A DNA stretch of 64,000 nt from contig NQMI01000021.1 in assembly GCA_002270565.1 (NCBI GenBank), positions 124,001 to 188,000 of the forward strand, given 5' to 3'. The DNA is from Stenocarpella maydis (lineage: Eukaryota > Ascomycota > Sordariomycetes > Diaporthales > Diaporthaceae). The notes under the pieces were generated by a model. The model did no database searches and had not been told where the DNA came from. It was given only the letters and a program-made list of their open reading frames with translations. Shown here piece after piece: positions 1-9,975 of this stretch. Both the position numbers and the translations under genes were made by a program. Positions within the stretch are counted from its first letter, which is position 1. Each line of letters begins with the position of its first letter.

Positions 1-2674
1 TCGAGAGTCGATCTGATTGCCCAGAGATGATGAGCTCGGGAAGGTTGGGAGCGAATCGCATGGCGCGCCGAAGCCCAGGCCACCAAAAATAGCGAGTCGT
101 GGCGCGGACAAGGCATGAATGTGGTGGCAGACGAACCGACAGTCGTCTGAAGAGCGCAGAGGACGTGCGCTGGTGATTCAGGGTCCTCGAGGCACGATGC
201 TCCTGCCATGGGAGCAGCTGTACCAAACAAACAAAACAAGGCAGCCTTGCGCGGGCATGTGCGCTGGCCATTGGGCAGGCATGGTGAGGCTGGAGGCGAG
301 CGCATGGGCTAGTCACACATCTGTCACGTCGTGTTGATCTAGCCCTCGAATTCTGGACGAGGCGGCGAGGCAAGCAGGAGCATGGGACGGGACGGCATCG
401 AAATGCCGTCGGAAGCAGTGCCGGGCAGTTTTGTAGTGTAGGGCTGGCAAGCTGTGCCAGGCATCGGAAGGCTAATTCTCGGAGATGGGATACCTGGTAC
501 GAAGCCGCCATCGGCCGGCCAGGCATTGAGAGGGCCAGCTAGTGAGACTAGCGTCTGCCCTAGCCTAGCCTCCTGGAGGCGTGCATGGTCAACTTGGGAT
601 GATGATGGCCTGGCGATGGTGGACAGGGTGAGGCGGTTCTTCCGGCAGGGGTCCTGGACGACGGGAACGTGGTAGTGGCTTCCCCGCGCAGATAAAAGCT
701 GACCGGTCGGGTAGCTATAGCCGGGCGCACAACCGCGAACCGAGTTGCTCCTGCCGGGTGGGAGCGCCGTGCCTTGCGCTTGGCTGCTTCTTGCCTGGCC
801 TGCCTGTCCTCTGGGCTGCGTCGTACTACATGCGCGGTCTCTGATTTGACTTTGGCAGAACCGGGGGACCCGAATTTCCCAAAATGGGCAAAAACGGGGA
901 GGGAGTGCCAGAGGCTGGTGGTGTCTGGCATGCCCATGTGGTGCGCTATTTCTCCGCCTCGGGTTTGCAAATGGAGAAGGTGCAAGCGCTAGGTCGAGGC
1001 GTGGCGTCCTGTTGCACCCCTCGTTGACACCGCCATCTCGCAGGGCACACACAGTCCGGGTTTCGTTTTGGAGAGCATCCGTGTGTAATAGTAGGGGCAA
1101 AGGGCAATACACTAGACCGCGGCGATCAGTGAACCAAGCAGGCATCCGCGCGCCGCGCAGGACGCTCGCTGCCTGCCAGCCAGCCAGCTTGGAAAACCTT
1201 GGCCGTTGCTGGTCGTGCGCGTGCGTCGTGCGCAGGTGTCCGTGTGTGGTGTGTGCGCGAGGGTGTGTTGTGTGGTTGAGGGTGTGCGTGGGCTGCGGGT
1301 AGAGATCCTCACTAGAGCTTAGCGCCGTCTTTGCCGTGGGCGGACGCAACGCAACGGGCGGACGAACAGGACCTAGGCTGATGATGAGACAGGACAGGAC
1401 AGAGATGGTATACAGGGAGAGAAAGAGCCAGGCTACTGTGGGTTTGTCTGGCTTTGCCTATCCGTCATTGGATACTGTGCCTATGTGCATTGAGAAGATA
1501 CGAGGGAGGCTGGGTTGGTGATTGCAAGGCTTGGCCACGGGTTGCGGCAGGATCTGGCAGTTCCGACCACGATGCTTCCAAAGACGAACTGACCTGGCCT
1601 CTGCCTTGTCACCCCGCTGTCAAGGGTTGTGTTTTGGCCCAAGGCAGGTGTCTTTTCCGAAACCCTCAACCCTGTAAGCGATTGAGGGAGGGGGGGGAGG
1701 AGGGTAGGGGGTAGGGTCAGGGGGGGCTACTTGTGCCCAAGTATCTCGTCCATGTACACACATGCTCGTGAGTGTTGACCCGGGACTGTTTGCAACACAT
1801 CCATGTTTGCTGTTCGGATCCGACGGTTCGAAGCACCTGGGTCAGCCAGCCAACCTCCGTTCAGTCACCTCCGGTCGGCCAGTCGCAGCGGCCGCCTGAC
1901 TGCGAGGGACGCGAGGGCACTCAAAGCCTTGCCCCGTCATATGAGTGACCCTCATCACGCCGTCGCGCTTCAGCGTGCCAGACCTGCCCAACGTCGCATG
2001 CCTGATCATCAGGACAGTTGGGGTCGCATTGCCGACAGCTTCAGGGCCAGGCCAATGAGCTGCCGCAAGCGCCCTATCCCAGGGCAGGTTGGTCGAGTTC
2101 GGCCCAATCCAGACGCCCAGCGCGTCCTCACTGGCCAGACCCCTCGACGCCCGTCCCTCTTGGCCAGGCAATCATGTTGCCACGCTCATTCTGCTGTGGC
2201 CTCTACAGGCCTATCCTCCACGCCGCCGTGCCTATGGGCCCCTTTTCCGTGGCCTGCGCACGCGCGGGGGAAATGTGACAGCCTCTGGCGCGTGGTTCCC
2301 GCCTCGTGGGAGAAAGACGCACACGGCGCCGCAATTGACAATAGCTAGCTAGAATCTGTGCAGATTGCAATGGTATAAGAAAAAAGGGGGGGCCGGCGCA
2401 TACATCGTGAATCACTCTGGATGAAGGAGCTTCTCTCAGACCCGCCTTCATCCCCTCGCCCGCCCCATCTTCTACGGGTCTTGTTCGGCATCGTCCAGCA
2501 CGCGCAAGTGAGTTGTCAACGCCAGCACCACCGCCACCGCCACCGCCAGTGCCAGCGCCAGCGCCAGCGCCAGTGCCAGTGCCAGTGCCAGTGTCAGTGC
2601 CAGTCCAGTCAGGTCCAATCCAGGGCTCCGTCGTTTCACCGCCCTCTGCAAGGCAGCCTGCCAGGAGGGGGGGA
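1..2674. other. Intergenic region without a supported gene
   Basis: No reading frame here carries a recognisable domain or a sensible ATG plus splice pattern. A minus-strand frame stays open over 339-1349, but its translation is a compositionally erratic Arg/Pro/Ser/His mix of the kind GC-rich non-coding DNA gives. About 1205-1300 is rich in GTGT/TGTG. A TATA-like TATAAGA lies near 2374, about 300 bp before the PLC-like start codon. The last 150 bp hold the CCAGTG/CCAGCG hexamer repeat listed separately. Confidence 0.6.
2521..2608. repeat. Imperfect CCAGTG/CCAGCG hexanucleotide repeat
   Basis: A run of GCCAGT and GCCAGC units, with CCACCG-type units at its left edge, lies directly upstream of the PLC-like gene. 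In the frame of that gene it reads as Pro-Ala/Pro-Val dipeptides and stays open, but it has no ATG, only a TTG at 2513. It is therefore more likely 5' leader or promoter than protein. Such a repeat can change length by slippage. Confidence 0.8.
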
Positions 2675-3819
2675 ATGCCTTTGTTGCTTTCGCTTGGTGC
2701 GGCGTGGCTCGCACTAGCGACCATCGTCCGAGCCGCCTGCAACGGGCAGGAAGCCCTCTGCAGCCGGCCCTACAGCAACGTGACGTTTGTGGGCTCTCAC
2801 GATAGCGCCTTCGTCGGGCTGCTGCCCAGCGATAATCAGCTGCTCTCCGTCAAGGACCAGCTCGGCTTGGGCGTGCGCTTCCTGCAGGCGCAAACCCACG
2901 ACAAGGATGGCAACATCGAGATGTGCCATACCAGCTGCGAGCTATTGGATGCTGGCTCGCTGACTGACTACCTCAAGCCCATCAAGACGTTCATGGACGC
3001 GAACCCAAACGAGGTCGTCTCCCTGCTCCTGTGAGTGGCAGGCGTTACGGCTTTGATATCTTGGAGTCATGCCCGACTGACTGACTGACTGCCGGCCCAG
3101 CACCAACGGCGACGCCATCCCTGTGGCCAAATTCGCCCAAGTCTTCTCTGCTGTGGGGCTGGACAAGTATGCCTTCACCCCGAGCGGCAAGCTGTCGCTT
3201 GACCAGTGGCCAACACTGCAGACCATGATCAACGATGGGACCCGGCTGGTGGTCTGGATGGGTACGTTGTTTGGGCACACGGGCTTTTGGCCCATGCCCT
3301 TTGGGGCTCGTCTAGTCTGATGAAATGACGCCCGACATGAAGCGAGCGACGCTGAAGTCGGGAATTAGTCGCTGATGTTGCATGTCTCCAGATTACAACA
3401 TGGACACCGCGACCACCCCTTACATTCTTGACGAGTTTGCATACTGTAAGTGTAGTGTACCTCCTACGCTTCCCATGTTCCTCTACTGGGCCTTGTTACG
3501 GCCCATTGACACGATGGCAGACTTCGAGACATCGTACGAGGTCACAGACGATGCGTTTCCTGACTGCAACATTGACCGCCCCTCTGGAGCAAGCGCGGAC
3601 GGTCGCATGGGGCTCGTCAACCACATGCTCCATATCCAAATCTTTGGCATTCAAATCCCGGACCTGATCAAAGCCAACGAGACCAACTCGCTCAACTCAA
3701 TTGACGCTCAGGCCGGGATCTGCGAGGGTCTCTATGGCCGCACGCCCAATGTGGTCCTACTCGACTACGTGGGCTTGGGGGACGCCATGGGTGCTCAGGC
3801 CGCTCTCAATGGTCTGTAG
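2675..3819 (+). CDS. Secreted PLC-like phosphodiesterase (PI-PLC X-domain family)
   Basis: A 289-residue protein from four exons: 2675-3030, 3101-3261, 3392-3445 and 3521-3819. The three introns (70, 130 and 75 bp) have GTGAGT, GTACGT and GTAAGT donors and AG acceptors, and the frame closes exactly at the TAG at 3817. The ATG at 2675 was chosen because it opens a clear signal peptide (hydrophobic LLLSLGAAWLALATIVRA, cleavage near residue 20). The catalytic half is conserved: SHDSAF (His42) and the second His in MCHTSCELLDAGSL (His85) are the two histidines expected of this family. Fungal members are secreted or cell-surface proteins whose substrate is mostly unknown. The family is certain, the substrate is not. 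The frame stays open upstream through a Pro-rich repeat, but without an ATG. Confidence 0.88.
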
Positions 3820-4839
3820 TTGAATGGCCAGCCTCTGATTCCGTTAGGGCGGTATGTACTTGATGCCAGACTTTTTGGGGCGATACTTGCGGCCAGGCAT
3901 TTTTGGGGCGATACTTTCAGTCATTGAACTCAATTTCCGGTGAAGCGCGATTTTGTGATTTACCCTCACCGTGAGATCTGGAAAGCGAGGATATCTACTT
4001 GAGGTTAGCCTTGCCCGTGTTTTGTAGGCGGGGAGACAGTGATCACGTAAGCAAAGGCCTGGAACTGATCGGCTCATTCTAGAAGAACCAGCCGAGACCA
4101 CTGAGAGTGTGCAGGTACCGGTACGTAGAGATCAGTTGTTGTCGTTGTTGTGGTTGTGAGAACCCATGGGCACGTGGCATGCTCAGCTCAACGTCCAGGG
4201 CGGCAAGTCAAGCCAGGTCATGAAGTCTGACGCTCCCTAGTATACGCCGGCATGGATGAATATAATGCATTGACCAGTGGATCTTTCGATAAGCAACTCA
4301 CAAGGCTCATCATCAATGAACTTGTCTTTGTCGGCCGAGCAGGTCAGCGGGACCATATCTCCGTTCTGAAGTTGGCAGACTCGCCCCAACATGCTTCTCC
4401 CTTGGCAGTCAGCATATGTGCCACTGAATCCCATGTCGCCGCACTCATTCACTGAAGCCAGTGAGACCGAAGGATGAGTGATGGAGCTTTCTTTGCCTGT
4501 GTCTACTGTCGCTTTTCCGTGTTTCGAAAGGAAACGGTCATGATACACAATCGCCGGTAGCCTAGAGTATCAGTCTACTCACAATCCCATGGCAAAACAG
4601 CCGACTGCGGGACTTCGTTTTTTGACTTGGCATGCCTCTATGATCCTCATATATACAGCGTTTCAAAAATTCTAGTGCTTGACCTTTACTTGGCGCACTG
4701 TCCGTCATACACCGACGTACATGAATCGGGTGAGACGTTCGTACCTGCCTAGGACTTCTTCGCGCAAGGCAATTCGCGCAAGGCAATCCATGCGCACCAA
4801 CATCAAGCTGAATCGGGGATTTTTGGCGGGGAAAAGACA
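3820..4839. other. Intergenic region with a short tandem repeat and one doubtful Cys-containing ORF
   Basis: About 1 kb lies between the PLC-like gene and the 3' end of Rsm24. It contains the 29-bp repeat at 3849-3916. A minus-strand frame at 4237-4548 encodes about 100 residues with several Cys (motifs NECGDMGFSGTYADCQG and GRVCQLQNGD), but it opens with GTG rather than ATG, and no upstream exon of sensible intron length could be joined in phase. It is treated as a possible exon fragment, not a gene. Confidence 0.5.
3849..3916. repeat. Three degenerate copies of a ~29-bp tandem unit
   Basis: The core TTTTTGGGGCGATACTT occurs at about 3872-3888 and again at 3900-3916. A more diverged copy beginning GGGCGGTATGTACTTGATGCCAGA precedes them at about 3847. 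The spacing is about 29 bp. The repeat lies just downstream of the PLC-like stop codon, probably in its 3' UTR or flank. Confidence 0.75.
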
Positions 4840-6509
4840 TCAGTAACGAGGAGTTCTGCCGGCTTGTGCTTTCCGCAGGATTCCCACCATTTCGGGGACC
4901 TCTTCCCTCGATTTCCGCGCGGCAATGGCCTTCTCAATCGCCTTGACGCCATCAATCAGTGTGCCCGCTTCCTGCTTTATCTTGTCCGCGAGGGCCGCCT
5001 GCCGACGCTGTTGCGCCAGTTCCTCGACTCGTTTCTCTGATAACCGCCACTCCTGGGGAAACTTTGGCTTGACCTTAAAAGTGTGGTGTCTCAAATCAAG
5101 CGGGACGTCCTCAAATGTGTCCTGCGGGTCCTGTTTGTTCGTCACGGATTAGCAATCGAGATGCTCGCACATTGCAAGGACAATTTCAAGCATCACCAGC
5201 TGCAAATCCAACACTTCTCCAGTGCCCTATCGTCTGAGAAGACTCAAGACAGGCTTCCGCCTCAGAAGCGAGGCCTTGATTCCTCAACCATTCGCCGTTA
5301 GAGCGGTTCGATCAGCCCAACCACTGGATGAAGCAGGAATGACGGACCAAGGTTGCCCTCACACTACAGGCAGTCCTGGTGCCAGAATAGATCCAGCGCA
5401 AGCCGCCAGACGAGACGCAAGGAATCGAAGTTGAAGTGTACTGAGTGCATAGAAAATGGTACATCTGCCACAAGTCTTATCGGCTCCTCGAAGGAGCAAG
5501 CACATACCTTTGCCTCTGTGATCAGCTTCTGAACCAGCTCTGCCAAGTACCGCTTGTTTTGAGCCTGGTGCTCAAACGACTCGCAGCTCATCTTAATGGT
5601 CTCCTTCTCCGGGTTGTAGCGCGGACCGGCCAACTTCCTCAGCTTCATCTGCTGGACCTCAGTGAGCCCGAAGTCCTCGGGGCTGAACTCGACGACCACC
5701 TTCTTCTCCGCGGGGTGGAATTCGCCCATGTATGATGTGTATCGGAAACGCAGCGGCTGGTCCTTGGTCGGCAGCTCGAACGGTTTGGCGAACTCTGTTG
5801 CAAATAGTCAGCGATCAAATGCTCGCCACAGCCGGCAAGGATTGCCCAGTATTGCTCGGTTCGCCGCCGTCACTCCCGCCCTCATCGACCCTCACGGCCC
5901 CAGCCCAAGGCCCCCGACCCAGGGCTCCTCTTCCTCCCAAGTTTGTGACCACTTACGGGAAAGCAATGGCATCTCCCATATCACCAGGCGTGCATACGCT
6001 CTCTGCTCCCTGTGCTCCTCAAGCTTCGCATGTGCAATGTCCGTCATGTCGTTCTCGTCGAACTCGTCGCTGTCGTCGTTGGTGATGAGATCCTTGTCGT
6101 CCTCGTCCTCGTCCCAGAACGCGTCCCTCTTGGGCTTTGGCGCCGCCCTCAAGGGCCTCGAGAGGTCCCGCGTGGCGTCCTGCTCCCTGCGGATGTCGGT
6201 GTCGCCGATGCTGGCCAGCTCGGAGCCGAGGTCGCCAAGGAGCTCGCGCTCCTCGTCGCTGAAGATCTCCCTTGCGATGTCGCTGGGCTTCATGTTGCGT
6301 AGTTTCAGGTCCTCCTCTATGTCTTCCTGAGCCCAGTGGTCGTAAGGGGTGGGTTTCTGGCCATCGGTGGCGCTTTCCTTGATCTCTTTGATGGCGCCGC
6401 CGCCCACTGACTTCCACGCGACGAAGACCTTTGGGCCCACCTGCCGGATGGATCTTTGGCTCCTGCAGCTACGGCACACGAGCCGCAGCGATCGTGCTGC
6501 CGAAGCCAT
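4840..6509 (-). CDS. rsm24: Mitochondrial small-subunit ribosomal protein Rsm24 / mS35 (MRP-S28 domain)
   Basis: A 376-residue protein from exons 6509-5957, 5794-5508 and 5130-4840, read on the minus strand. Donors are GTAAGT and GTATGT, and both acceptors end in ACAG. Intron 2 is unusually long for this window (377 bp). The ATG at 6509 opens a basic, Arg/Ser-rich, acid-poor stretch (MASAARSLRLVCRSCRSQRS) that suits a mitochondrial presequence. A very acidic linker follows, and then the conserved MRP-S28 core across exons 2 and 3 (VVVEFSPEDFGLTEVQQMKL, AGPRYNPEKETIKMSCESF, LRHHTFKVKPKFP). It is a structural component of the mitoribosomal small subunit. It is divergent from ALG13, 522 bp away. 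The C-terminal tail is a charged helix. Confidence 0.9.
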
Positions 6510-7031
6510 GGCAATGGGTTGTGGCGGTGATCGGGCGCGCCTCTGTGGATTTATTTTGATCGAGAGGTCAAGCTCCAATGCGCTCCAGAACTTTTGGCGA
6601 AGCACAGGCCAGCTGCAGTACTAGTGCAGCACCAGTTTGCCGCCCTTAAACGCGTCAGCCTCTCCAGCCGAGCGCCTTAAGCGCCTCCCTGTTGGCCTAA
6701 GCGCCAATTGCACCACCTCATGCCCCACCTCCCAGTTGTTCTCAAGAGAAAGGGGATTCCGGATACTCAGGAAAGTAATAGCAAGGGGGTCAAGGGTGTC
6801 AAGAGGCTACTCAAATTCAGAGATCTAGAGGCGGCAGCCCATCATACGAACACTGCCTTGGCCCCTGTTAACCATCAGGATAACTAACGCTCTCTGGGAC
6901 GAGCCCCCGCGCCCCCCCCCCAACCCCTCCACAGCGAGGCCTCATACGTCGACAGCGTCAAGACCCGATGAGCGCGAGCGCTTCAAGCGCGTGATCTGCC
7001 TCCACCTGCACGGCGCATCGACGACCAAAGC
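6510..7031. promoter_or_regulatory. Divergent promoter region between rsm24 and alg13
   Basis: This 522-bp spacer separates two housekeeping genes transcribed away from each other, so it should hold both promoters. It contains a C10 run at 6912-6921 and C-rich flanks on the alg13 side. No clear TATA box is visible on either side, which is common for constitutive fungal promoters. The promoter role is inferred from position. Confidence 0.5.
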
Positions 7032-7756
7032 ATGGGCCGCTGCCTACTGGTCACCGGAGGTGCTACTGTGCCCTTCGTGGCTCTCCTCGAGGAGGCGACC
7101 GGCGAGGACTTCCTGCAGGCGCTCCGGGACCACGGCTTCACCCATGTCTACCTGCAGTGCGGCGCCGCCCTTGGCCAGATTGAGGCGCGTCTCAAGTACG
7201 ACGGTTGCGACCAGAGCGGGCTGCAGATCGAGACGTTCGCCTTCTGCAGCGACCTCAAGTCGCTCATAAGGGAGCGCTGCCGCGGCGAGAAGGCCGTCCA
7301 GCCTGCCGGTGTGGTCATTGGCCATGCGGGTGAGTTGCGCCCGGATTCAGTTGCTTACGGCTACGTGACGGTCCAAGCAACTAACAGCCGTTTCAGGTAC
7401 CGGCACCATAGGCGACACGATGGAGGTCGACTGCGCGCTCGTCATTGTCGCGAACACGACTCTGATGGACGACCACCAGTCCGCCTTCGCGGCCGAGATG
7501 GCCGCTGAGTACCCAACCATCATCCAGGCGCATCTGGGGTGAGTTGCAGCAACCATTCTTCATCGTCTCCTCTGGTTGCATCTACTAAGCACGGTTTTCA
7601 AGCGCCCTCGCCAAGTCCATCCCTGAGGTCATGGACCTCATCAAGGAGAACGGCTTGGACCATCTGGAGCCGTACCAGCAGCCGAGTCTCCCACGAGAAC
7701 AGCAGCTCACTTTCATCGATGAGGTTATCGCCGGTTCCACGCGCCCCCAACCGTAA
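7032..7756 (+). CDS. alg13: UDP-GlcNAc transferase subunit ALG13
   Basis: A 197-residue protein from exons 7032-7329, 7397-7538 and 7603-7756. The introns are 67 and 64 bp, both with GTGAGT donors; a CTACTAAG-like branch site is visible in intron 2. The protein is the catalytic GT28 C-terminal-type half, as expected of ALG13. The N-terminal strand reads CLLVTGGATVPF. The UDP-GlcNAc loop GHAGTGTIGDTMEVDCALV is followed by the family signature NTTLMDDHQ. With membrane-bound ALG14 it adds the second GlcNAc to dolichol-PP-GlcNAc on the cytosolic face of the ER, a step of N-glycan assembly. ALG14 is not in this window. The length is normal for fungi. It converges with AIP1. Confidence 0.92.
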
Positions 7757-8070
7757 TATGGCCTTCGCCTAATCACTGGAATGATGGGAGGGTGGAATGG
7801 ACGAAGACGGAATTGGAGATGTATGTGTCCGCCCATGTTGGGTTTCCTGGGGTGTGCTTTGGTTTGGTCTTGCTTTAGTGTTAAGTAACACAATGATACC
7901 CGGAACGGCGTGCTCGGAGCAAGGTGGCAAAAACAGTCTTCGTGGGCTGAACGTAGAAGATACCACACAAATTGATTGCTTTTCTAACACAAGGCTCTAC
8001 TCGAACATTTTCCATGCATCAACCCGTGAGAAACGCCCCAAAACAAATTCCATTTCTTGTCAGTCGGAAT
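7757..8070. other. Short convergent 3' intergenic region
   Basis: These 314 bp lie between the stop codons of ALG13 (+) and AIP1 (-) and must contain both 3' UTRs and terminators. I see no clear hairpin. On the AIP1 strand an AATAAA overlaps the stop codon itself. Confidence 0.6.
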
Positions 8071-9975
8071 TTATTGCAGACCAGACACGGTCCAGATCTT
8101 GACCGCGGCATCACCACCAGTGCTAACGACCTTGGACGAGCCCGCGACCCAGCCGACGCCGTTCACTCCATCCTTGTGCGCATTCAGCGCCTTAACTCGA
8201 CTCGCAGGCTTTGCCAGGCTCCACACGTAGATGTGAGTATCCAGGGCGCCACTGGCGGCGTGGGTGCCAGCGTCGTTCCAAGCTATGCTCATGACGCGCG
8301 CGGTGTGTGCAGACCACCGGTCCGTTGCTACGCTCCAGTCCTCGGTCTTGAACGCGAAGATCTTGCCTTGGGAGTTGCCCACCGCCAGGTGGCTTCCGTC
8401 CTTGGAGAATGCCAGGCTCGAGACCTGAGCTGCAGACTTCTTCAAAACCTGGAGCTCGGGGAGCTTGTTGTTCGAGTCGAGCTGGTAGACCCGGACATCG
8501 TTGCCGTCTCCGACCGCTACTGTGGAACCAGAAGCAGCAAGTGATGTGGGCGAGTAGCTGGTGCTGAGCTCCCCGACCCGTTGGCCGTCGGAGTACACGG
8601 CAATCCCCGAGGCTGTGGCAACAACGACACGGCCCTCTGTCACGCTCACACCCTTGGGTTGGGCCTCCAGCTTTGTTGATGAGCCAGTAAAGGTGTTGGC
8701 ACCCTCATCGAGTGTCCTCAGTGTGTCATCCCAGCCGACACTGAAGGCCTGTCCATAGGTAGCTGCAATCTGCGTGACCTGGTTCGTGTGTGTTTGGCCG
8801 TCAACAACGGCGCCAACTCCAGTCTCGACATTCCAATGGCATACACGGCCGTCAAAACTGCCCGTGTAAACATCCTTACCGCTGCCATCTGAGCCTGTGG
8901 CAATCGCTGTGACGCCCTTATTGTGGCCCTGGACAGTCTTGATAGGTGCCTCGCCGCCCTCCGACAGGTAGTTTAGATCGCCGCCCAAGCTCAGAGCGAT
9001 GATCAAGTCATCGCGGGGCCAAGCCACACCAACCTGCTGATCTCCGACATTGACAGCGCCCTCCTGGCCCAGTTTCCAAGTATGCACGTTCTCTCCAGAC
9101 TCAACATCCCAAACCCTCACAGACTGGTCCGCGCTGGCGGTTACGAGGCGCTTCGAGTCTTTCGCCCAGCTTACCGCAAAGATACTGCCCGTGTGGACAC
9201 CCTCGCCGATCTGCTTGGTCGGCTCGCCCGTCTTGCCGTCATACAGCTGGATCCTGCGGTCGGCGCCCACCGTGACCAGCACGTTCCCGTCCGGACTGAA
9301 AGCTGTGCCGTACACGAAGCCCTTGTGCAGGTCGTTCGACTTGCCCGCGAACTTGAAGGGGGCACCGTGGAGGAAGACCATGCTGGAGTCGTCCGAGACG
9401 GTCGCGGCGCGCAGCGGCCGCTGCTGCCTCATAGCCACGGCATTGACAACCTTGCTGTGGCCGGAGACCTCGCCGACCGAGTTGCCACTGTCGGCCGTGA
9501 TGCAGTGGCCGAAGCGCTCGCGGCCGTCCCCAACGGCGATAATGCGCTGCGAGTCGCCGTCCCAGCCGATGTCGTTGATGCGCCCGCTGATTATGTGGTA
9601 CTCGCCCTTGGTATTGACGGCCTCGACGGCATCCCACACTCGGACCGAGCCGGACACGTCACCGGATGCAACATAGAAGCCAGACGGCGCGAAGCGGGCC
9701 ACTGTGGTCTGGGCCGTGTGACCGGTGTACTGCTTGCATTGGGAGGGGTCGTCGATGGAGCGGAGGAAGATGGATTTGCCAGACTGCTCTCGTTGTGGAA
9801 TCAGCTAGCTGGCCGAGCCGCCGGGAGGCTTGTATATGTCTAGCAACAGGAGGGACAGGGTTGGGCCTACAGCATAAGCTATGCGCTCTCCTTTGGCATC
9901 GCAGGAGAGCTGGGTGGGCTGGCCTCGCGTGGTGACTGGGGCCGCAGCCAGGATCTTGTCGATGGTGATGGACAT
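8071..9975 (-). CDS. aip1: Actin-interacting protein 1 (AIP1/WDR1), WD40 repeat protein
   Basis: A 605-residue protein from exon 1 (9975-9871, 35 codons) and exon 2 (9783-8071), joined over an 87-bp intron (GTAGGC donor, CAG acceptor). The start ATG opens MSITIDKILAAAPVTTRGQP, the usual AIP1 N terminus. The splice restores IAYA-SGKSIFLRSID. Many WD40 units follow, with GHS, DxxxRVWD, DRRIQLYD and ADQSVRVWD motifs, forming the paired seven-blade propellers known for the family. AIP1 works with cofilin to disassemble actin filaments at patches and hyphal tips. The full length matches fungal orthologues. On the coding strand a TATATATAG lies about 290 bp upstream (near 10266-10276). Confidence 0.93.

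Noticed and set aside
339..1349. 336-residue open frame on the minus strand
   Set aside because: No domain, no homologous-looking blocks and erratic Pro/Arg/Ser/His composition; long open frames arise by chance in GC-rich DNA.
4579..4680. Possible signal-peptide exon upstream of the 4237-4548 frame
   Set aside because: The only phase-matching join would need a 21-bp intron.
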